DNA of 64,000 nt from Culex pipiens pallens (lineage: Eukaryota > Arthropoda > Insecta > Diptera > Culicidae), in NCBI RefSeq assembly GCF_016801865.2, contig NC_068939.1, forward strand, positions 180,328,721 through 180,392,720, given 5' to 3'. This document shows positions 32,297 to 43,556 of this stretch, in pieces. Within the stretch, counting starts at the first letter, position 1, and the number at the start of each line of letters is the position of its first letter. A program made the position numbers and the translations under genes. The notes beneath the pieces are model-generated. The model did not search any database, was not told the DNA's origin, and worked only from the letters and a program-made list of their open reading frames with translations.

Positions 32297-33840
32297 GTAA
32301 TATTGTTTTGTTCAATTTTCTCTGCCTTCATGAAGCCACAACTCCCATCTGAACTGAAATCTCAACTACAAAGTGGCCTCCCCCTCAATTATATTGGCCA
32401 TGGGGGGTACTTTCCGGCCGGGGTTGTTTTGCCACTTGTCACATCCGTCCAACCGACCAACCACCACCACCACCACGATTTACGTCCTCGTCGTTGTCGT
32501 CGGAAGTGGTTACAATGTTCCACCAAGGAAGGCAGTGTAGCCAGTGTTGTTGTTTTGTGTGCTCCAAAGAGAGAGTGTTATTTTGCAAAGTGCCAATTAT
32601 GATAATTACAGTTTTCTTTCAAGTTTTGCCTGATAGTCATCGTCGTCGACGCCGCCGTTGCGCCGTCATTGCGGTGGCATCGTGTGAAGGATTGTGCGGA
32701 TGTTGTTCATTTTTTTGTTACGAGAACAAAGTTGTTTGGGATAATTAGGTGCCACTTTTTGGTATGTAATTTTGACTCAAGTTAAAAATTGTTGCCGCAG
32801 TACTTCCAGCGATTGCAGCTTTGATGTCGACTTCTGACGATAAACCTAAATTGAATGTTTTCTGTATTATTTACAAATTTCCATGGAAATGTTCAAACTT
32901 ATTTGCATATTTGCACTCCAAGCTGTTGGAAAAGTTAGGCAGTTCTGCGAAATGAAACAACTCTTCGTTCTGTGATTTATGCTCGTGTCGGGTGGGGAAA
33001 TATTTGACATCGTTTCAAGCGTGAACATTTTGAAAAATAAACTGTAATGTGTGCACACACACAAAAGTATCAACTTCTCTGTTTTACCAGTAATGCTTAA
33101 TAAGCTGTCGAACGATTTCAAGAGGGTGCTGATGAAGTTTATTCCGAAGCATGGAATTTTTTTGGCTTGAGGTGTTTTCAAATATATTAATATTTTGTCA
33201 AACAACATTTCCAATAATTTCAAAATGAGTTTAAAACAATTTCTGAAAAAAATAAAAATTTCCACTATTATGTTATGAGGTCATCCCTAAAACAGCACCA
33301 CTAAGAGGTAATAGACTGCCAGATACAGTCAGACAAGACAGTGCGACGTCAACTTCCATTCGCATCCGTCGAGATATGAAGCTGATGATGATCTGCCGAG
33401 ACAACAACATCTCGGCAGCATTGGCGTTGAAGTTCAGGAAGAACCGCGGAACGAGAGCATATGACACAGAGTTGCTAAAGTAATTTCACAGATTATTGGA
33501 TGTTAAAAAATGAGTTTTAAAAATTATTTGCTATTAACTAAAATTCCGTTTAGTTGAGAATAGTTGAACTTATTTTGTAACATTTGTAGATTGATTAAAG
33601 TAAGACATTATATCAAAACATCTTAATATCATGTCTAGTTTTCTGTGTTACTTCAGTACGTCAACCTCACAAGTTTCGCCGTTCTCTATCAGTCCAACCT
33701 AATGAATCTTTGCTAAGCAACAAACTGCAGTTGTTTTGTGTTGTCATATTGGTTTTATCTGAAATTACTGTAAACTGCTTGGTAGGTATCATTATTTGGT
33801 TTGAGGAACGTAAATTAGTTTTTTTTAATCAAAAAAACGT
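32297..33840. other. Mixed-complexity unassigned sequence
   Basis: 32330-32760 is G+C-richer with CCACCACCACC and CGTCGTCG runs. 33275-33480 is another higher-complexity patch. Short ORFs match nothing known to me. Confidence 0.35.
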
Positions 33841-35808
33841 TTAGCTTTAGGATCACGTATCGGAACTTTTTTTTTTTTTTGAATTCATGGACATTTTGTG
33901 ATTTTTTTTCATTGAAAATATATTAAAATAAGCAATTTTGAATTTTGTTTTACTTCGAAAATCGGAAATTTTAACATGTCTCTCAGATTTCGGTCATTCG
34001 ATTTTTTTTGTATTTTTTAATCCGACTGAAACTTTTTTGGTGCCTTCGGTATGCCCAAAGAAGCCATTTTGCATCATTAGTTTGTCCATATAATTTTCCA
34101 TACAAATTTGGCAGCTGTCCATACAAAAATGATGTATGAAAATTCAAAAATCTGTATCTTTTGATGAATTCTTTGATCGATTTGGTGTCTTCGGCAAAGT
34201 TGTAGGTATGGATAAGGACTACGCTGAAAAAAATGATACACGTTAAAAAAATGTTGGTGATTTTTATTTAAATTTTTGTCATTAAAATTTGATTTACAAA
34301 AAACACCATTTTTAGTTTTTTTTTATTTTTTGATATGTCCTAGGGAAATTTTCAGGTTGTGCAAAAATTCTTTGACCGAGTTATGAACTTTTAATCAATA
34401 CCGATTTTTTCAAAAAATCGAAATATTGGTCGCAAAAATTTTTCAACTTCATTTTTCGATGTAAAATCAAATTTGCAATCAAAAAGTACTCAAGTGAAAT
34501 TTTGATAAAGTGCACCGTTTTCAAGTTAAAGCCATTTTTAGGTATTTTTTTGAAAATAGTCGCAGTTTTTATTTTTTTTAAATAAGTGCACATGTTTGCC
34601 CACTTCTGAAAAAAATATTTTTGAAAAGCTGAGAAAATTCTCTATATTTTGCTTTTTTGAACTTTGTTGATACGACCGTGTTTAAAAACAAGAAAATTGA
34701 TGTTTGCTAAGTCTCACCCAAACAACCCACCATTTTCTAATGTCGATATCTCAGCAACTAATGGTCCGATTTACAATGTTAAAACATGAAACATTCGTGA
34801 AATTTTCCGATCTTTCGAAAAAAATATTTTAAATTTTGTTAAAACAAGACTAAACTTTTAAAAGGGCGTAATATTGAATGTTTAGCTGTTTTGAAATGTT
34901 AGTCTTGATTTTTTGATTTTTTTTAGTTTTTTTAGTTTGTATAGAAAAAAGTCGCAGGTACAAAATATTTGCTGCTCAGAGTTTTAATAGGTTTAATTTT
35001 GCGATATTTTTTTTTAATTTTCATTGCTTAAATTAAGAATTTAGCCTCCATAGTTTTAATGAGATTTTATAAACCAGCAACCAGCAAACCTTTAAGGAAC
35101 TTAAAAATTTAAAAAAAGAATACTTCAGAAAATTTCAAGAAAAAATCTATTTGTAACAGTTTTATTAAATAAAAAAATGATCGATACATAAAATAATCAA
35201 ATCACGAATTGAAAAAGAACTCCATATCAAATCTTTCTTGAATCGCGAAAACGGGACCAAAATCAATCTTCAGACAAAGTTTCACGAAAATCGAAGAGGA
35301 GCGGGCAACTTTTCTCAATTTTGTGTAAGTTGGAAGAGAATTGCCGATACATTATATTGAATATATTTAAAAGAAGCAAAATTGAATATTAAAAAATCGA
35401 AAATTTTATGTTTACAGATTTTGTTTTTCGAAAATTCGATTCTTCGAAATTTTGATAATTTCAAAACTTAAAATTTGATAGAATCATTGCAAGCTTGTTG
35501 CATTGTTTCGTTAAAAATTATCCGTTAAAATCAGAATTGAAAAAAAAATCTTGAAATTTAAATTTTCTAGAAAAAAGTGAAGATGATCGTCAACTATTTT
35601 AGCGCTCTTAGAATTTTTAAAAATTTTGATTGCTTGACCATTAATCGAAAAAAAAATCGAAAAACTTTAGAAATAAAATATTTTTTTAAAAAAAGTACAG
35701 TCCACACTCGATTGTTCGACGCCTCGATTATCTGATGTTTCGATTATCCAAAATTCGATTATCTGAAGGTTTATAAAAGACTTCAAATAATCGAAACATC
35801 GTTTTTTT
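33841..35808. repeat. AT-rich dispersed repeats
   Basis: It contains words common to mosquito repeats (GTGTCTTCGGCAAAGTTGTA near 34182) and, at 35270-35340, a diverged stretch of the fold-back outer arm (ACAAAGTTTCACGAAAATCG). 35702-35800 has the CTCGATTATCTGATGTTTCG type motif of another small element. No gene. Confidence 0.5.
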
Positions 35809-38591
35809 CAGGGCTGCGGAGTCGGGTCATATTTCAAGCGACTCCGACTCCGACTCCGACTCCGGCTTTCTGAGTTAAACCGACTCCGACTCCGACTCCG
35901 GCTCCGGCATCCACAAATTGTTGACTCCGGCTCCGACTCCGACTCCGGCCTACCAACTCTAGCCGACTCCGACTCCGACTCCGACTCCAGCTTTCCACAA
36001 ATTGTTGACTCCGACTCCGACTCCTACACCTAATCTGTATTTTAAATATTTAAAACAATTGAATTAATCACATCACTCACTTTTCAGTTCATACCTGCGC
36101 GAATACTGTAAACCGGGGTGACATTTATGTTCGGGGTGTTTTGCATTTTGCAATTGATAAATACGAATTATAAACCGTAAAACGGGGTGACTTTGATAGC
36201 CGGGGAGACTTTGATAGGTTTGCGATTTTTCCGCAAAATGAAGAGTACAATTAAAATACGTAAGGAATGGTTTAGAAACATACTGACCGTGGTAGAGAAG
36301 TGTTCAAAGTACCTCAAGAAGAACTTTTCATAAAATTTTGAAAAGTTTAAAAAGTTGGTTAACTATAGTTAAGAAAGTTTTGATGAAGGTCATTATTTTA
36401 AACTTCTCAAAGTGTCATGATTTTCTCAATGAACATGATTTTTAATCGGAAAACGGAATGCATTTTCGGATTCTTTGGACAATTTTCCACTGGAAGAAGG
36501 TTAAATAAGTTTGAAAATAATAAATAATATATGTTTTTGAAACACAATTAAAAAATATCTCCAAATTTATAGGCAATTTCAGTTGAACAAATTTCATGTA
36601 AAATGTTAAAACTTGTGATTCGTGCTTCGAATTCAGTATAAAATGCAATATAAATCGATAATTTTATAAACAAAACTAGTTTTAACAAATTTCAGGCAAA
36701 ATTCCGACTTTTTTACAATTTTACCTTAATTTTATATGTATTTTGTTAAAAAGCTGATAAACTTAGTTAACTAAATATAAACATTGATTTTTTTCTTAAA
36801 AACTATATCAGCTACTTTAGTGATGGTACATTTAACGTACAAATAAAGTTTGAACGTCTTAAATATGATTTTAACAAGAAAAACTATGACTATCAAAGTC
36901 ACCCCGGAGTTTAAACTAAGAATTTTAAACGTAACTATTTTTCTAAACACTATTGAAAATACTTTTTTTCCAAAATAGTGCATGGACTTTGTGTGGCCTA
37001 CCCCAGTACATGTTTCAAAAATAATAATCATGAGAAAAACCTTACCTGTTGGAAAATATTCTAAAAACAAATTGAAATCCTATCAAAGTCACCCCGGTTT
37101 ACGGTACAAACAGAATGGTATGGAACCACATTAAGCTTGGTAGATAAGTGTTCGTTGTTCTTAGTTAAATGTTTTCAGCGTTAATAAAACAAAAATTAAA
37201 AAAAATTGAACTTTTCATTTGACTACTTTAAATTTACATTCATTTTTCTTAAGTTAATTAACTAATTTTCATTTGTACTTTTTTTAATGAAATATTAAAA
37301 GAAAGTAGCTTTCATGATCGATTTGACATATCAAATAAATTTGCATACTTTTAGGCTGAAATTTTAAAGACAATAACACATCAAAGATACCCTGGTTTTG
37401 AAATAAACAATTTTCAAAGTAACTATTTTTTAAAGCTTTTTTGAATTTATTTGAGAAGACGTACATGGACATTGTGTGATCATGAGAAAATTCTAATATT
37501 TGGAAAATAAATAAAATTATTTCAATTCTATCTCCCCGATTTCAGGCATTTAAATAAACACACTTGTTCAACGATATTATTTAAAGATCAAAACTTTAAG
37601 AGTTTTGTAGAGAAATTGTAAACATTGAGGTCTATCGATCGAATAAATTTAATGATTATTTCAAAATTTGTTGCAACTTATTTTCGATTTTTTTTGTCAG
37701 TTTGAAATTTTTTTAGCAAGACACTTTGATTTCTAGATTAAATTTTCAAAAGGTCCTATCAGCATAGGAAACCCATGCCGGATAGGTTGTTTTGAAAATT
37801 TAATCTAGATTTATTTTTATTTTCATACAAAATGAGCATGTTGCGTTCCAAGTAGAATATTGGTATAATAGTTGATAATGTTTTAAAAACATAATTATTT
37901 TTGTTAGATACTGATAGTGAACCTTTATTTTTCCTGTTCAAAAGAGTGATCTACTTTAAAATTCCAAGACGTTTGCTAATTTTAATTGAAAGAATACATA
38001 AATACATGCAAAAAGAGGCAGTAAAGAATCATTTTAATATGTTTTAATTCTATGACTACACAGCGACAATTGTTTACTATTTTATGATTTATTACAAACA
38101 TTGACAAGAGAGGATTAACAGATTATCATTCAGTGATCTTAGCGAAATAACACAATAAGAGCTTTCCAATCACAATAAAAATGCTTCGAAAACATAATGA
38201 TATCTGATAAATATCTTGAACCAAACCATAAATTTAATATAAAAATTTCAATGCAGTGCACACAATTCAATAAATAAATTTAAAATATTTTAAAAAAAAT
38301 GATAATTAACGTGAATTATAACAAATTTTGAACAATAAATAGATTAAATTATATTAATTTTTTAACAACTCCGACTCCAGCTCCGACTCCGGGTCTATCA
38401 GAAATTTACGACTCCGGCTCCGACTCCGACTCCAGCTCATAAAATTTAGACGACTCCGACTCCGACTCCGACTCCAGCTATTCGAGTTTTGACGACTCCG
38501 GCTCCGACTCCGACTCCAGGTCCCCAAAAAGACCCGACTCCACCGACTCCGGCTCCGACTCCGACTCCGACTCCACAGCCCTGGTTTTTTT
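35801..38591 (+). mobile_element. hAT-like element with (GACTCC)n subterminal arrays, copy 1
   Basis: GTTTTTTT at 35801-35808 and 38584-38591 flanks ends CAGGGCTGCGGAGTCGG (35809 on) and its partner CAGGGCTGTGGAGTCGG on the other strand. Each end carries several blocks of GACTCC/GGCTCC hexamers separated by short unique words (about 35824-36030 and 38370-38578). CAGGG termini with an 8-bp duplication are typical of hAT. The 2775-bp body has no transposase and contains nested TA-type MITEs. Copy 2 is at 43565-45956. Confidence 0.88.
36108..37106. mobile_element. TA-type MITE family, one copy nested in another
   Basis: An outer member begins TACTGTAAACCGGGGTGAC near 36108. At the TA near 36171 an inner member with TAAACCGTAAAACGGGGTGA and right end ACCCCGGTTTACGGTA (to 37106) is inserted. 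Outer sequence resumes at 37107 (AATGGTATGGAACCAC), parallel to the inner copy's AATGGTTTAGAAACATAC. A further right-end motif at 36890-36912 suggests more rearrangement. Same family as 8717-9233. Confidence 0.7.
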
Positions 38592-40154
38592 CTCCTTTTT
38601 TCTTACTTTTATTATGAAATAATAATTTTGGGATCCCGTTTTAGTCAAATTTTAAATTTAATAATTTTGAAATAAAAGAACAAAAATAAAATCTAAAATT
38701 CAAAATAATATATATATAAAATTTGAAAATTCAAGTTTTTGATCATTTTAAAAATTAAATCATTTAACTTCACAAAATTTAAAATAAATAAAATTTTGAA
38801 TGTATTTAAATTTCTTAACTTAAAATTTAAAACAATTGAAATTTTATTATTTACATTTTCAATTTAAAAAAAAACGAAAATAAAAAGAACAAAAATTCGA
38901 AAATTCGATAATTTGTAAATTATATAAACCAAAACTAAAAAATTAAATAGAAAATTAAGGGGTTGGTTAAATATATATTTAATTTTCAATTGCAATTTTG
39001 AAATGAAAGAATTACAAAAATATAAAAAAAATATATTTTACCGCTGAAAATTCAAGTTTTCGATCATTTAAAAAATTTAAATTAATTTTTTTTAAATTTT
39101 TACATTTTCAATTTTAACAAAATCTAAAATTAAAAAAACCATAATTCGAAAATTCGATAATTTGAAAATTTTATGAACGAAAACTAAAAAAGGAAATATA
39201 AAATTAAGGGTTTTTATAAATATATATAAAATTTTCAATGGCTTTTAATTTAAAATGCAATTGAAAATTTAATATATATTTAAAAAAACCCTTAATTTTA
39301 TAAAATTTTGACATTTTATCTCGTTTCTAGCAACATCCGGTTTTTTCTATAGTTTTTTTTTTAATTTCACATTGTCTTTTAAGATTTTGGAAACACCTAC
39401 CTTTGGCAATATTTTCTTCTCGATTTTGACAACAACCTTAAATTTGATATTTTACGGCTCCAAAGATATAAGCAGCAACTTGGGGTTATTCAAAAATGAC
39501 GTAACGTTTGAAAAAAATACTTTTTTTTGTGAATTTACACCAGCCACGTCAAAAAACATAATCACAAATCTCGAAATAAATTGTTATGTTCATTTAAAAA
39601 AAAGCAGATGTTATTTATTTATTGATTTATTTTTTTGAAGTTCGCATTTCTCAATCCCCAGCAAAAGGGTCAAAGGGTCTTAATTGTTAATTTTAGTTTC
39701 AATCTCAAATATGACGTAAGCTGTGGATTAACCCTAATCTCCAACCAATTATCCCGAAGGGTTTAACCTTTTTTACAGCTTTTAGGCCGTTGCAAATATT
39801 TTTCAAAGTTTGTGTCACCCCCCCTTAAAAATTGGTTCGAAAAATCAGGAGGTAGAAACAATATTTTTTCAAACGCTTCAATATTTTAATGAAAATAGGT
39901 GTATAATGCATTTTAAACACTTTTTTCATTCAAATGTTGAAACCATCGCACTTAAATTCAATTTTTAAACTTTTTAAATTTGTTTAACAATTCATCTGAT
40001 TTTTTATGTCAAGTATTGAAATAAATTTGTACATTCTTTTAAAAATAAAATTCTAAAATTATTTTTCAACTTTTTTCATACAGATCTATTTGTGTCGAAC
40101 ATTATGATCATGATAATCTTGAAATATATCGCTTAGCTAGTTTGTACTGCTAAA
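38592..40154. other. Very AT-rich non-coding; partial MITE at 39783
   Basis: TAGGCCGTTGCAAATATTTT at 39783 and a C-run after it match the end of the family at 58398-58884, without the opposite end. No gene is seen. Confidence 0.5.
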
Positions 40155-40570
40155 CCCGAGCAGACGGAAATAACTTGGGAATAACATATTTTTTATGTTT
40201 GAAAATACTACGCCAATAACATTTTATATTATTTATAACAAGATTTGTTATTCGTCGTTATGAATTTTTTGTTATTGGATTGTTATTGTAATAACAGACT
40301 TATAACATTTTTAGTAATTCTTCGAATAAATCTCTGTTATTATTTTTTGTTATTTTAACAACTAATTCGATCATTCCAATAACAGTTGGAGGTATTCTTC
40401 CATGACAAAAAATGTTATTCCGAAGTTGTTTCGGCTTTCAACCAATATCAGACAAATAACAAATTTTGTTATGATAACATAAACTGTTATTAAACTCTTA
40501 TGCAAAAATGGATTTTAAAAGAAGATTCTATAACACTTTTTGTTATTTTAACAGTATTTGTTATTGAAAT
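40155..40570 (+). mobile_element. TAACA-rich MITE, copy 2
   Basis: It starts CCCGAGCAGACGGAAATAAC (40155-40174) and is filled with TAACA/TGTTA words. Internal blocks match the copies at 21176 and 43155 in one or the other orientation. The right TIR is decayed. Confidence 0.7.
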
Positions 40571-42802
40571 GGAAGTGCTAAAATGTCGAGCGATATTTTG
40601 GTTTTAAAGAATCGGAGCCTAGATTCGTTTGGTCTCATTTTTTGTGAAAGAATCAGGAATCATCTCCTGAAAAGCTTTCATTTAGCTTATTTCCTTGTTT
40701 CTATTTGCAGAGATGAACCCAACATAATTCCAGCGATGAATTCCTGCAAGTTGAAATTTATTATTTCAGTTTGATTTCCCAAGCTCACCTGTTTTAGGAT
40801 ACAAAGCACTTTCAGCAAAATATATTCGAGAACCAGCTCCGCCGCACAATTCGTTCCATTTCGGTACACAGCTGGCAACTTTGCTGTTTGTGCGCTGGAA
40901 AATTTCCCATTCCAAGAACCACACACACGTTGTCAGAGCAGCCCGGCAACTCTGTTATTGTACCCCTCTCGAAAGACAAACATCGCATTTGTTTGCTTAC
41001 GAACAGCATCTCATCGGTGAAAGATAAACCTTGAGCAATACTCTCCGCCACATATCGCAGAACCCCGCAAGTGCGTCAAACTTTGTCCTCATCGTCATCG
41101 TCGTCGTTGCTGGGGAAAATGTTGTTAACGAGTTGTTCGGCAAGCTTCAAAAGCTTGTGCAAATATGAGCTGTTAGCTGGGGCGTGGTACTTTGGGTTTT
41201 CCTTTTATCATGGAAAATTACGTTTAATTGCTCTCTCGGAAAAGCGCATCGCTTGCAGTGTTTACTTAATAAGTTAAGGGAAAATTAGAAGGCAAGTTAG
41301 CTAACCTCAAACGACAAAGTAAAAACGACGCAGCTCGTAATTCATTATTCTAATCACCACCAGCATCGTCCAACCAGAAAAAAAGCCAGCAAGTCGTCGG
41401 CTCGGCATGTAAATCATGCCCGATTTTCAACACCTTACGCCCCAAAATCTGCCATCGGCCGAGGTGTAAATCTCCTTCTGGTGTTCGTGTTTTTCCCTTT
41501 TCCCACACATAATCGATAGCCTCGTTCCGAATTGCCAATTTCTCCGTGATCCAAAGCAGACCAGCAGTTCTTCCTGTTCTTCCCGGAACTTCGGTCCAAT
41601 TTTCTGCCAGAGATACAACTGCTTCTAATGGTGGTGTGCAGAACCTTCCCGAGTAGGTGGAGATGACTAGAAAAGTTTTAATTTCGATATCAATCAATTC
41701 TGATGGTGAAATGTTTTTGTTATTAAAAATATTTCCAGCTAGGTTTGAAATATTTTCTAATTATAAATAAAAACAACTAAAATTGAAATACTTTTAAGTT
41801 ACTTCCACCTTCTCCGGTTTGTCGATTCTGCCAGAGTGCCTCGTTTTTCCGGGGGCAAGTAATCTAAAAACAATGTTTTTGCAGGCAGGCGTTTGCCACA
41901 AACCACCCTCCCTGGACCACCGAAAAACCCAGAGTTTGTAGACCTTGAGAAAACATTTGGAAGTGCTGCTGCTGCTTGAATGGTGCAAGTTCATGTGCAT
42001 GCCAAAGTATTGGCTCGGGGATAAGTGAGTGAGGGGAGTTTGGGGTAAAACTATACATTTTTGGTAACTTCATTTGAGTCAATGATCGCATTGCTTGTTT
42101 TGGGCGTATCTTAGGAATAAACAAAAATTTAGTTAAAAATAATTCATCAAAATATAAAATGCTCATTTAACCCCACCAACCCCCCACACAGTCTCACCTG
42201 CTTTCTTCAGGAAAAACTCGACGCTCAGAACGCTTCAAGCAAAGAAACTAAATATGCTGTCTCTCGCAAAACCACAAAGCTCGATTTGGTCGGATGCTCT
42301 GCATCACACTGCTGCAGTTCCGTATCATTCGGTCTGAGTTTTTCCCCCACGTAGGTACAACATATCCTGTCCGGACTTCTCTCTCTCTCTCTCACCCGTA
42401 ATGGAAGCCGGAGAAGTCCGGTGTGGGCGGTAAAAGAACATCCACACTATCTCAGAACCACCACATAGTAGGGCGGTGACACACCACCCACCCACCCACC
42501 CAAGATTTGAAAAGTGCGGAAATTCCTTCTTTTTTCCCCGCCTCTCGAGAGTGTCCACCAGGATACGTGCTTATCAGGTGACAGCAAGCTTGAGTGCTTT
42601 TCTACATTTGTTGGTTCCGGGTTTTATTGCCTTCTGGCAGAGAAGGTTCTTTTGTTTGAAACTTTTCTGTTTAATTTGTGTTTTTTTACAGTTTACTATG
42701 GAATTTCTTAATAAAATTGGCTTTGAATGTTTTACCTCAGTTTAATAATAGAAAATATTTTGAAACATATTAAAGAAGCCGGGATTATTTATGGTTTATC
42801 GC
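40571..42802. other. Higher-complexity unassigned sequence
   Basis: 40780-41290, 41340-41690, 41800-42010 and 42190-42660 are G+C-richer patches with overlapping ORFs on both strands, none resembling known proteins. A CT-dinucleotide run lies near 42380. Possibly host intronic or intergenic DNA, with no splice-consistent exon. Confidence 0.35.
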
Positions 42803-42933
42803 TAAGGGACCATCCATAAACCACGTGGACACTTTTTTGGAATTCTCAACCCCCCCCTCCCCTTCGTGGACAATCGCCATACCCCCCCCACCCCTCCCCT
42901 AAAGTGTCCACGTGGTTTATGGATGGTCCCTAA
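42803..42933. mobile_element. 125-bp MITE, PIF/Harbinger-like (TAA duplication)
   Basis: GGGACCATCCATAAACCACG at 42806 and its complement at the right end (to 42930) are inverted repeats of about 30 bases, CGTGGACAC included. TAA lies immediately outside on both sides (42803-42805, 42931-42933). The centre is a C-rich run. A 3-bp TAA duplication and GGG ends fit PIF/Harbinger. Confidence 0.85.
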
Positions 42934-43154
42934 ACGCAATTTTAAGAAGGTGGGATATATCTTCCTAGTATGTAAATCAAGGGTATTCCTCGTCCTGCCC
43001 ATGGGCCAGACTCGTCCCAACTGACATTTGATGCGATCCTCGATGACTCGGAAGAAGATAAAAAGTGCTGGCCCAGATTCTACTACTAAATAATATTTTT
43101 GCAGCATTTTTGAAAAATAATGTTATAACCCAGAGAAATATATGTGTAAGCCTT

Positions 43155-43530
43155 CCCGGGCAGACGGTTATAACAAAATTCAGGCCATTTCAATAACAAA
43201 TATTGTTAAAATAACAGAAAGTGTTATGGAATCTTCATGAAAAAATCATTTTTGCATACGGGTTTAATAACAGTTTATGTTATCATAACAAAATTTGTTA
43301 TTGGTCTGATATTGGTTGAAATTTCAAAGTTTTTTTGGCAAAAAATAATAACAAAGATTACTAAAAATGTTATTAGTCTGTTATTAGTCTATTATTACAA
43401 TAACAATCCAATAACAAAGAATTCACAACGACGAATGACAAATCTTGTTCTAAAAAAAATGAAATGTTATTGGCCTAGTATTTTCAAATATCAAAAAATG
43501 TTATTCCAAAGCTATTTCCGTCTGCTCGGG
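43155..43530. mobile_element. TAACA-rich MITE, copy 3 (both ends)
   Basis: Ends CCCGGGCAGACGG (43155) and CCGTCTGCTCGGG (to 43530) are inverted repeats. The 376-bp interior is dominated by TAACA-type words on both strands and could fold along its length. No ORF of significance. Confidence 0.8.
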
Positions 43531-43556
43531 TTGGTTTGTTGAACTATTTGCTTTAA

